Shown: positions 12,252 through 23,247 of the stretch, one piece after another
How positions within the stretch are numbered: position 1 is the first letter of the stretch
How the letters are laid out: each line of letters starts with the position of its first letter
Source: Populus alba
Taxonomy: Eukaryota > Streptophyta > Magnoliopsida > Malpighiales > Salicaceae
Assembly (NCBI RefSeq): GCF_005239225.2
Contig: NC_133301.1
Location: 13,640,318 to 13,704,317 of the forward strand
Length of the DNA: 64,000 bases
Direction of reading: 5' to 3'
Translations under genes and position numbers: made by a program
Notes under the pieces: generated by a model
Database searches by the model: none
Told to the model about the DNA's origin: nothing
What the model saw: only the letters and a program-made list of their open reading frames with translations

Positions 12252-15200
12252 TTAAGGAACTTTAGCTGAGCTCGGACTACCAGGACAGGGATCTATCAAC
12301 GTTGGCTCTTCTTGTTCCAAGGGTTCGGCTATCAATGTTGGATCTCTGCCACCTGGAGTTGGGGCTGGGGCATCAGGGGCTGGGGCATCAGGGGCTGGGG
12401 CTGGGGCATCAAGGGCAAGTGCTGGGGCATCAAGGGCAAGTGCTGGGTCATCTAGGGCAAGTGCTTGGTCATCAAGGGCTAGTGCTGGGTCATCAAGGGC
12501 AAGTGCTGGGTCATCAAGGGCTAGTGCTGGGACATCAAGGGCAAGTGCTGGGGCATCAAGGGCTAGTGCTGGAGCTGGGGTTGTAGCGTGTTCTGATGGT
12601 TGGGCGGGTTGTTTGCATGTAGCCTTGTTGTGCCCTTCTCCCTTGCATCTGCTGCAAGACATTACCCTTGTGGGTTCTCCCTTTCTGTAGTAGTATCGTT
12701 TTTCCTCTGGCTGGATTGGAGGCCTCGGGGTGGTAGGAGGAAGCACCTGCACCGACTCTGGGGCATCCTTTTCTTCATCCAGATCCTTGAAATTGTCTAA
12801 AATAGGGAGTATGGATTTCGAATATGTACTGCGAAAGCTATCAACAGTATAGTATTTTGAACAATAATCATATACACTACTGCCTTTGCATTTGAAGACA
12901 GCAATAGCATGGCGACAAGGTAGCCCAGTCAGTTTCCACTCAAGACAAGTGCATTCCCTTTTTTCAGTATCCACAACATGAATAGAGTCATCATGAACCT
13001 CAAATAATGTATCGGTTGAGAATAGTACTTTTAAAAATTGTGCTCGGAAAGCATCTTCTTGTAGCCTTTTCTCCTTTGATGGAGTAAGTTTTGTGGTCCA
13101 GCCATTTGAATCCCTTTGACAAGTGTGGATCAACCCCATTATCTTGCATGTAAGCACTTCCAACTTCCTAATGATAGGCAGCTCCCGCACTTCTTCAATC
13201 CAGTCAGCGTATGTCGCTGCAACATCTACTATGATATGATTATAATGCTCTCCCTTGAATAGTGCATTTGTCCAGTATTCTGGTTCAATCTGCATAAGCC
13301 AATCATACACCTTCGAAGAAACCCGTTTAATTTGTTCAGTATGCATTCTAAAACCATCAAGCCGGACTGCATGGGCAGCGGCCACTAAACTTCCAGGCAA
13401 AGAAACTTTCCCATCTCCATGGAATGGCCCCTTCCAGTTCCTCCTCAAGTTTTCCAGCAGATGGTATATAGAGTAACCATGGTGAGCATTCTCAAATAAT
13501 TCAAGCACCGATTTCATCAACTCCTTCTCTTTATCAGAGACAAAAGTTACTGATCGTGAAGTTGAAATTGCATCTTTCAACTGCTCCAAAAACCATTTCC
13601 AATTATCACCATTCTCAACATCCACTATAGCAAAAGAAACTGGAAAAAACCCATCATCACCATCTAATGCAGTAGCTGTCAGCAAAATCTCATGGTATTT
13701 TGATTTTAATGTTGTAGAATCAAGAAAGAGAATTGGACAACAGCCATTCTGGAAACCATATATTGAGGCATGAAATGATACAAAAAGACGTTGAAATTTG
13801 CTGTCATCACCAATGGAAAGCTTCACAAAACTGCCAGGATTAGCCTCCTCTATCTTATCACAAAACCAAGGCAACATATTATATGCCTCTTTCTTCGAAC
13901 CCTGAAGCTGCTCCTTTGCATCTTCAATTCCACGCCATACTTGAGAATAGTTCAACTCCATCCCAAAATCTTGGAAAAGGCCATTGACAATATCCCTTGG
14001 TTTTTGGCGTGGCATCTGTCTTAACCTATCTTTTATAATGCTGACCAGCCAATTTTTATTTGGTGTAGCATGCTTCCATGATTCCCCTCCACATGTATGT
14101 GACTTATTCATCTTTTTTATCCTAAATACCTGTTCAGATTCAACCCAAGATGCATGAATCCTCCACGAACAACCTTCAACCACACATCTGCCACTTGCTC
14201 GATTAGTGTCATTCTTTTTCAATCTATATGCAAAACGGCGTGCAATGGAATATTTCTGCAGGGCATCACGAAATTCAGCAACATTTTTGAAGTCCTGTCC
14301 TACCCCAGTAATTCTTTTTTTCCAAGAGGCAACCATTCTTTCCACGGAAACATCTTTAGAGTTGACAACATCTACAGATAGTTCAGTATCTTCATAATCT
14401 GATTGCCATTCTATAGCAACATCCACAACAGTATTATCATGATCCCAAGTATTCTTCTTCCATGATGTACTCTTTCTTGTCCTCATGTTCCTCTTTCGTG
14501 ATGCACTTCTCATCTCTCCATCATCATCACCATTGCTATCACTGTTGCTCTCGCCATTGTCGTCGTCAGGAACGATGCTGGGACCATTGGCACCGATTTT
14601 CCAGGATGCAGTGCGCCTTCGCTTCTTAACAGTATCAGCAGGGGAAGCATTCATATCAACTATAACTGAGTCATTAGCAGCTGTATCAACAGGAACAGTG
14701 ACAAGATCAGTTGGAATCAAAGTACCAGCACCAGGATCCTTGGTAATGGTGGGAGAAGATTTTTTTGAGGTAATGGCCAGTACTGAACTAGCAGGGCTTT
14801 TGGCTTCTGCTTTGGCAGCATTTGCAGTTTTAGAAGACAATACATGACGACTGCCAGAGGAAACAGTAGCGGGAGTGACAGCAAGTTGAGATTGCACTCG
14901 GCTTTGACCTTTAGCCTTGGCAGCTCTTTTGGATTTAGATGACAACACACGATGATTGCCAGAGGTAGCAGCAGTAGGAGCAACTGTGATAGGAACTGGG
15001 GACAGCACGGTTTCAGCTAGTTGGATCCCACTTGCTCTGTAGTTTTAATACTAATATTAATCAATGCATGAGAGAGAGAAAATACACGTGCTGCAACCAA
15101 TAAAATGCCACCTATCACAATATACCAAATTAAAAACTAACGATTTCTGCGGAAGAAAACAAGGTCATTCAGCAATGGACCCAGTTTGCCGAGAAAAGTT

Positions 15201-15683
15201 GTGGCATTGAAATCTCTCCATACAACTTGACAATCACTGATTTTCAGTAAGTAATAAAATAAGGCTTGTTCAAAATTGAAAAATCAATAATCTATGCTGT
15301 TAGAGACATGAGGCACATGAAAGGTGGAAAATGTACCTGCTAGCTTGCATGTAGTAGGCTTCGTGTTTAAAACCTTCTCTTCCCATGACATATACATCTG
15401 CTGTGATCGAGTTCCCATGAATATCAAACATCCTCTTTAGGTCTTTGTCACTAGATACAGTAATTAGAGTTCGCTTGTTTCCAGGGATAAAATACTTCAT
15501 TGACAAAGATTCATATTCCAAGTTGCACATTTCAGCCAATTTTAACTTCATATCATCAAACACGGTTTCAAGATTGATATCTAGAGCATGTGCCTCTCCT
15601 CCAATATATGACAAACTCCCATCATCATTGCTCACAAACTCACCACCAGACTGGCAGATCAGTATGAGCTTTCCCCTCGGCAT
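12252..15683 (-). CDS. MUG: Domesticated Mutator-like transposase, MUSTANG-B type (PB1-MULE-SWIM-CCHC)
   Basis: Two coding exons on the minus strand, 15683-15337 and 15036-12252, join in frame to give about 1043 residues. A further non-coding exon near 17051-17130 precedes a 1.3-kb 5' UTR intron. Order of domains: PB1 at about 1-100 (MPRGKLILICQSGGEF start); serine/alanine-rich and acidic linker; MuDR DNA-binding region at about 365-430 (C and HTC zinc ligands); MULE transposase core with LDSTT (D555) and SDKEKEL (D617); SWIM zinc finger CTCLEW..LPCRHA from about 811; CCHC knuckle CSRCKGEGHNKATC at about 910-923. The tail has about ten PALALDD-type repeats. PB1 plus MULE is the hallmark of plant MUSTANG-B genes, host genes derived from transposases and tied to growth and flowering in Arabidopsis. 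An intact frame, introns and no visible terminal inverted repeats support domestication over a live transposon. Confidence 0.88.
12380..12590 (-). repeat. In-frame minisatellite encoding PALALDD repeats
   Basis: Within the MUSTANG-like CDS a unit of about 21 bases (on the plus strand a form of GGGCAAGTGCTGGGTCATCA) is repeated about ten times with small changes, encoding ALALD(D/A/V/Q)P. It then grades into PAPAPDAP. Unit length is a multiple of three, so expansion keeps the frame. Confidence 0.9.
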
Positions 15684-15709
15684 CGGAAATCGCTTCTGTG
15701 GTTCAAACT

Positions 15710-17130
15710 GACAATCAAAACATGTCTTTATAACCAAAAAAGTATTTAGAGATATATACATGTCATGCATCTCTTTAATCTCCAAAACAGTATAAACTTC
15801 TGTGTGACACACAAATTCCAAGTAAAACACTTGTTTCATACGTTCACAATTAGCAAGTATGTACACAGGCTATCATGAAATGACTACATTTCAGTGTAAA
15901 AACATACAAATACAAGTTATATGTGAAATGATCATAGTTTTAGAAGAGCATAAGCACATATGGTTACAAACAATTTGCGAAGTCGTTTACTTATATCTTG
16001 ATGGAGCAATTCAATGATTTACAATCTATATGGAAGGCTAGGAGCATGCCCTGTAAATATTGGAGCATGGAATATCTTGTAATACAGCACAAGTTGGTCA
16101 TTATATGCAAAGACATCACTCAATCCTACCAGAACAAGTGCTTGAGTGCAAGAAGTGTGGCATAGCATACCCCTTAAATCAAGGGCCAATCAAAACCAAA
16201 TTGGTTTAAATTTTTGCAACTGAAATATAGTTATTCAAGTTCTATCTTTCAAGGGACACGTAAAGCTCTAATATATGAACAAGCCAGCCAACAAACACAA
16301 ATCATGAATAAACACTAGAAGTACGCGCAACTAACTCCTAAAAACACCACTAACTCCTAAAAACACCGATAGGCCAGAAAATCAGACATTCTTTCACTAT
16401 CCTTATCCCATTTTACAACACATGTTAAGAGCTAATTTTGAATTAACCGCCGACTTCTTGGTCCAGGTCCATCAGTCCCTTTCAACACAACAGGAAACGA
16501 AGCCATTCTGGTTACAGCCACAGCTATTGCCTTTCAAACATAGAATAACAATGTCATAAGCTTCCCAGTCATTGCACCCAACCTACTTATCCAAGGTATA
16601 ACCACCGACAACACAGAATAAACTGGATTTTCAAAAACCAACAATTTCACAACCACATTACAAGTAAAACAACAAAAAAACACAACACTTTGCAAACTCC
16701 TAACAAGGAAAAACAACACAGGCACTATCAATAAACAAAAACATCGAAACACGAACAAACGAAACAGTTCACACAAATAAGAGTCAACCAAACCAAAGTC
16801 TATGATCAACTAGCCAACATATCTACAAAACCAACACTATTTAACAAAAACCCATCAACCCAAATCTCAAGAAAACATGATTGAACAAACCAAATCAACA
16901 AAAAAGTCACTGCATTAGTATACCACCATAAGCTTCCAATTCTTTAATAATAAAAACCATACAAGAAGACTATAAAGGTGAAATCTTTATGGATGTTTAG
17001 AGAGAAAGATAAAATCTTTGATTAATAAAGAGTAAAAAAAAGGAATTTACCAGAGGATGAGACGCAGGGATTTGAGATAGATGGAAACCCTAGAATTGGG
17101 GGCTTTGTGGAATTTGAGTGAATTATCGAA
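15710..17130 (-). other. 5' UTR intron and first exon of the MUSTANG-like gene
   Basis: On the minus strand a pyrimidine-rich tract ends in TTGTCAG just before the PB1 exon, and a consensus donor CTCTG|GTAAAT lies at 17051. The sequence upstream of that donor includes CTAGGGTTTCC, a telo-box-like motif common in plant 5' leaders. The open frames inside the intron have no recognisable domain. The transcription start is estimated, not shown. Confidence 0.55.
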
Positions 17131-18690
17131 GTAGAGAGAGAGAAGGGTGTATTGGAAAACTAAATGATAAAAGTTGGGCTAATGTTGGAAGAGAGTGAAA
17201 TTTATAGGGGCTGTTTTGGAATTTTGAGAAAAAGAAAAGGAGATGTAGAACAGTTCAAGGACTGTCATTTGCTTCCCGTCTAAGTGCCTAAACGACGACG
17301 TTTAGAGGGATCTTGGTGTCTCTAGATTTATATTTTGACACAAAGATTTGCATTTTATACTTTTTTTTTTTCTTGAAAATGATACAGCTTTTTTTTTTTA
17401 AAAAAAAAAAAACCAAGCAAGTCATTCTCCCATTTAACAATGAGGTGAGGTTAAGGATACAAGTGTATATCAGCACAAAGTCGAGGGTTAAGAGTTAGGA
17501 TATGAAAATTTGTGGGGGCATTATGATGTTTCTTAAAACTTTAAGCATCAAATTGGGAGCAGTAATTTTTTCTAAAACTTTGTTAGGACCATTCAGAAAT
17601 ATTTTAGTGCTTGTCTTGAAAGTATATTTTATTTAAAAATATATTAAAATAATATTTTAAAAAATTTATATATTAATTTATTAAAATAATAAAAAAATAT
17701 AAAAATAATATTAATTTGATATTTTTTTAAGTTAAAAAAATAATAATAAAAAAAAAAACATGGCAACACCAAACAACATTTTAATCCGCCTTCTTCTACC
17801 ATATATTTAAATTGATAATAAAAATGCTTCAAAACAGTTAATCTTATAAGCATAAAATAAAGTTATGAAGTTGAAATTAGGCATTGATTATTACCAATCA
17901 AAGATGAGTAGATAAAAAAGCATCTAACAAATCTAAAGCATATTTACGTGACAATACAAATCAATACAAACACCTATACACTTATTGGAATGTAGATTAA
18001 TAATTATATGAAAATTTGAGAAATCATAGTCAATAGGGATAATTACAAAAAACCTCATATACTTTGGTCATTTCTTGTTTGCAATCCAAGGTTTTAGAAA
18101 TTATGGTTTGACTCTCACACTTTAATAACTTCATTTTACTTTACATCCCTCTTTGCAATGCTAAGATAAAAGTCAACCATTATTTATAGGTTTGTTATTA
18201 TAACAATTTTAATGACTAAAATGTCATTGATAACTAAAAATAAGGAAAAAAAGTTGTATGATTGTTGGGAATTTTTTTTATAAAAAAACTAGTCATTACA
18301 TAATGTCCTTCTATTTATAAAAATACCACTAAAACCATGTATATAATATATCCAACAATATTTTTTGATCAAATTGAAGACAACAAAAAAAATTTCAAGA
18401 TCATATAATTTTTTTTTATTAATTTTAACCAAAAGCAAAAATTCTCTAGTTTAGTTCATCATTTCAACCCAACGAAAAACACCATTGAAACTAACATTAG
18501 TTAAACAAATTTGTTATAAAACAATTGCAACAACATATCTTCACCTTCTAATAACAATTTTTTACTATAAATTTTGCAGACACACTACCTAAACTTACCG
18601 GCCCAACGTATAAATCCAACACACACTAAAATTACCACAATAATATTGTCATATTCATCAAATGCTAATAGCCTATAAACTTGCAACAAC
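17131..18690. other. Promoter side of the MUSTANG-like gene and AT-rich spacer
   Basis: 17288-17305 is an imperfect palindrome, CTAAACG-ACGA-CGTTTAG. About 17580-17790 is a member of the AT-rich dispersed repeat family seen elsewhere in the window. No gene is supported. Confidence 0.45.
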
Positions 18691-18699
18691 TTTGATGGA

Positions 18700-20155
18700 T
18701 TAAAGTTCAAGAATAGAAAGCGCATGAAATGTGGTAAAAGAGTAGTTGTTAAAATATCAAAAAAAGATGCAAAAAAGAAAAGCTTTTTTACTTATGTGAT
18801 GATAGGTCATGCAAGAACGCATTCATTAATTGGTGCAGACATATTAATGATATTAAATTAACAACTAAAAAGGAAGAAGGTGTTAATGAAATTGATGAAA
18901 TAAAAAATAAAACGAAAAGGACTAAAGATGAATTACATTGAGTTTGGATTAAGAATCATAATATAAAAGCAAATTTTGCAAGTGTAAAGTTGTTGTTGTT
19001 TGTTAATACTTTTATAGATAAGCATACTTGTATTAGACTTTTTATTAAGAATCAAAACATGTTCAGACTAGCTTTGCAAGATTAAAAATCACACTATGAA
19101 AGTAGTGTTCCTAAGAAGCATAAATCCTTCACTCATAAGCAACACTTGAACATGTTACTATAACTTTTTTATTGTGATTAAGGTATCTTTTCAAATAATA
19201 GACATGTTTAACTTTATATTCTCTTAACACTCTAAAATGGTTGATATTATGAAAGATTTGACAATCTTGGAAATTAATTGATCCATCAACTCCTCTTTTA
19301 AATGTCTTGTATTTAAAACTAGATATAGGATCAACCTTTGCCTTCTAATGCTTCTTCTCAATCCCTATACTTTCATCTTTAGAACCTTTAAAACTATTGT
19401 TTAATTTGTACTAAATACAATATTATTATTATATTCATCACTGTTTATCTTTCATTCATCCTCTGATTCTAAGCTATTTAACAAACTTTTACCAGAACAT
19501 GTATCATTATCTAAGCTAGCAATTCTTTCATCTTTTTATTTGTTAACAAATTCAAATCCTTCCTCATTTGCAGGAATATAATCACCATTATCCTCCTTCT
19601 TTTTTTTCTTCTCATCTACATATTTATCACCATCCTCATCATGCACATTATTAGTGCCAGCACTACCCCTTCCAAATCTTTCACTTTCTAAATTGTTATC
19701 ATTAAAATTCCTGCTAGCTTCCAAAACATCATCATCATTAAGAAAACCCAATTCATCCATATCAAATCTCATTATAACTTTATTGCTCACAACAGCCAAC
19801 ATTAAAGTATTTTACTCCAATTCTTCTACTGCTTTCAATCTTGTTGGTGAAACACCTTGACATCCTCATTGTTATAGAAGCAATAACATCAACATAAATG
19901 CATATTCTTTCTTCTCTTTGATACATATTCATAAGCTTTAGCGTTGATGTATCGTCAAATATTTAATTTACTATCATCCCTTATTTTAAAACCATATATG
20001 TCTACATTGAAAACCTGTTTGCATATGAATAATATGTCCATATAAGCCATATAGTCATAAAGACAACATTTTTCAACGTGTGACAAGCTACCATGGTAAA
20101 CAACAACAAATGACATCCTATATCCTGTCTTTACAAACATTACAAATTTAGTTAG
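18700..20155 (-). pseudogene. Decayed MuDR/MULE transposase remnant
   Basis: Read on the minus strand, three stretches resemble the N-terminal half of plant MULE transposases in the right order. At about 20130-19960 is FVVVYHGS..., like the VVxHGG opening of these proteins. At about 19800-19536 is an acidic stretch ending GDYIPANEEGFEFVNK. At about 19240-19050 is REYKVKHVYYLKRYLNHNKKV followed by a C..CxWRIYAS-like DNA-binding segment in which both expected tryptophans are stop codons. Several more stops and frameshifts follow. No SWIM finger or catalytic core was recovered. It is dead and unrelated in state to the intact MUSTANG-like gene 3 kb away. Confidence 0.6.
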
Positions 20156-22229
20156 AGAACTATTTAGTAGAAACCCTGATTATAAACATATCTAGCAGTA
20201 ATACATGTCAAACCCCTAATTTTATCAATTAGGGTTATTATGATCAGTAGCCTGAATTAAAAAATTGAGGGTTTTTGTATTTAGTTAACAACACACTCAT
20301 TACAAGAAGAAAACAATGGTTTAAACATTACTACAATACTTAATATTATAATCAATCAAGCTAGAACCAATTAATTTAGGGTTTTCAAGGCTTTAAGATT
20401 AGGTTTAGGGTAATTATTTTTTTTTGTTAAATCAAGTGCATATTCACAATATTTGAATCATTACCCATTAATTTAACATAAAATAACATGGCACAATTGC
20501 AACACCATTAAAAAACTAACATCTTCATTGTTTCTCAATGAACAAGGTTGGATAAAATAACACCAATAAGATGTTTTAAGCTCTCGATGCTCGTGTGAAG
20601 AAATTAAATATAAAAATGAATTATCTTTATTTTTTATACTTAATTATATTGATTGAACAATAGGTTCAAATCAAATAGTTCAATTTGATTTGGTTTTTTT
20701 ATTTTAAAAACTAAGTCTATGAATTTTTTAGTTTGGCTTTATTAACGTGCTTGAATGTTATGGATAAAGGTATTTTTTAGCCTTTTCAGTTTTTTATTTT
20801 AAAAAAATAGTTTAGTTTGGGTTTATTTTTTTAATTTCTCAAATATGAAACCAAAGTATTTTTTTTAATCCTTTTTTTATTTGATTTCTCGAATCGGTTA
20901 TTTTATTCACCCTTGATCAGGGATAGCAAATGAAATAATGGTTGAATGAAGCGGTGAAAGCCTATGACCCATGGCCCAACTAATGAGGCTGCCGTCACGC
21001 TAGTCCCCTGCTCTTCCACACAGACGACAGGCTGACTTGGTCCGGCCACCAGCTAGACAACTTGCTCCGATCATCACCAGAGAATCCATGTCCCACCCAT
21101 TGCTATTCCATTCCACTTGATCTTTGCTCTCATGCCCTTGTAATTTGTAGCATCACCCTTTTATCCACAATCACAACTGTACTTTTTTTCTTTCTCTGCT
21201 CCAAAAAAGTACAGGTGTTTCGGTCCAAATCATTTTCACGGTGACCCCAGGTGGTGTTGATAGGTGGTGGGGGCACCGAGAAAGCCAGAAAGGGTGTTGG
21301 AGGTGATAGTGATACGACTGTGGAAACCCTGTGAAGGAAACATTTGGAATCAGTCAAAAGCTTATCCTTTAACCATTTACTTGGAGTCTGCTACAAGTTA
21401 TTTATCGGTCTTTGTCTTTCAGTGGTAACAAGGAACATTTATTTGAGGTTGAGTGCGGGATGTAAAGTTTATATATCACATGTTTTTTTATTTAAATATA
21501 TATATATTTTTTTTATTTTTAAAATTTATTTATAATATTAGAAAACACAAAAAAAAATCATTTTTTTAAATGTTTTTTTTTAATTATTGTAGGGCTTCGT
21601 CCTGTTTGAAAATGTAGCCCAAACAAAAATTAGTTAAAATTTAATTATTTTAAATTAAATTATTTTTTATATTTTCAAATTGTTTTAATATGCTGATGTC
21701 ATAAATAAATTTTTAAATTTTTATTTTAAACCGAGCTAAAACCAGTTTAAACTGGTTTTTATCTTAAAACATTGAATTGAACCAAAGTCAGTTGGTTTGA
21801 ATTGGTTTCAGGTTTTTTTTTTAAAAAATTCAGTTTGATTGCTTTTTTTTATATAAAAATCAAATTGAACCGAAAATAATCGCCCTTGATTTTCATTATA
21901 GTTTTATTTTTTAAAATTAAAAACCTACTAATTTAGAATAAAACTTCCATTTCTAGTCCCACCATCTCATTCCTTGTTACCAAACAACAACCTTTAACTC
22001 TTTTTTTTTTTTTTTTTTCTTTTCTTGCATGAACGTCATTATTATTGCACAAATAATTTGACTTTTAATTTGATGGGACATGGAATTGATAATCTGCCTC
22101 TCGTCTCATCATTTTTAGGATTCAATCCATTGCCTTTTAATCAATCTCTTATATGTTGTTCTTCAGGATCAGATTGGTGATGGATAAAAAAAGTAGGATT
22201 CAACATTCCATTTCATTACTTTATATCAT

Positions 22230-22278
<49 letters not shown>

Positions 22279-23040
22279 GAAAGAACTATCAAGTAGTCTA
22301 TCCAAGAATCTTTTCAAAAAATATTTTTTATTAAATTCAATTTTTAAAATAAATTCATTTTTCAGCAACATGGATGGGAACACCACCAGTATCACGAGTG
22401 AAAAATAACAAAATAAAAACATTAATGCATAAAAAAGTGAAAAATGAAATCTACAAGAAAAACTCCCTCCATGAATTGTTTCCCAAATTTTTTTAATAGC
22501 AAAACTTTATTAAATGATGTCAAATATCTACCACAAAATTAGGACGAGATTTAATTAATTAAAGGAAAATCCAATCATATGTTTCTCTACTCCCCTTATC
22601 ATATCATCACCATCTATCCAATTCCCACTAATGTAATTATCATAAATTAATAATTCCATTGTCTACTCATAATTCAACATAACAACCATCTGGAACCATC
22701 ATCATCAAGGGCCAGCTCACCTCTTCCTCTTTTTTTCCTGTTTTTTTTTTTAAATCAAATACCAAGAAAACAAAGGGCATAAAAGCAAAACCCAAAACCC
22801 ACCATGACCATCCATGCAAAGAACAAGAAAACTCTCCCCACAGCAACATTGAAGATTCGAATCTAAATCCTCCCATTGGAACATTCCAAAATAAAATGCG
22901 AATCCGACGGCTATAAAATCCTCCAAATGCCCCACACAAGCCACGAATCCATATTTCAACAAGCATAATTCCATAGCACATAAGCATCCTTCTCCTCCAA
23001 ATTTAACCCCACAATAACATCTTCTTGCCAACTCACGCAC
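20156..23040. other. Intergenic DNA upstream of the MGDG synthase gene
   Basis: Mostly AT-rich. A TA microsatellite lies at 22234-22275. About 21600-21760 carries part of the AT-rich dispersed repeat family (TATGCTGATGTCATAAAT). The antisense open frames at 22667-23151 have no recognisable domain and overlap the likely promoter and 5' UTR of the downstream gene, so they are not called. Confidence 0.45.
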
Positions 23041-23247
23041 AACCACCAATAAATAACCCTGATTAAAACTCTCTCTCCCTCTCCCTGTCCCTCCGTCTTT
23101 CTCTCTCAAAACCAGCAATCTCTCTCCTCTCCCCGCCAGGAAGAACCCCATTTTCCGGTGGCGGGAAGGATATTTGACCGTTAGGTTTCACTAGGGCTCC
23201 GTTACTTTTTCTTTGCCGACTTTTCAAATATTTAGAAGTTAGTTATA

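Noticed and set aside
12302..12586. Open frame of 94 codons on the plus strand with GLGHQG repeats
   Set aside because: It is the antisense shadow of the PALALDD minisatellite inside the MUSTANG-like CDS; the repeat unit has no stops in that frame by composition.
22667..23151. Two overlapping minus-strand open frames upstream of the MGDG synthase
   Set aside because: No domain, overlapping in different phases, and they cover the likely promoter and 5' UTR of a well-supported gene on the other strand.
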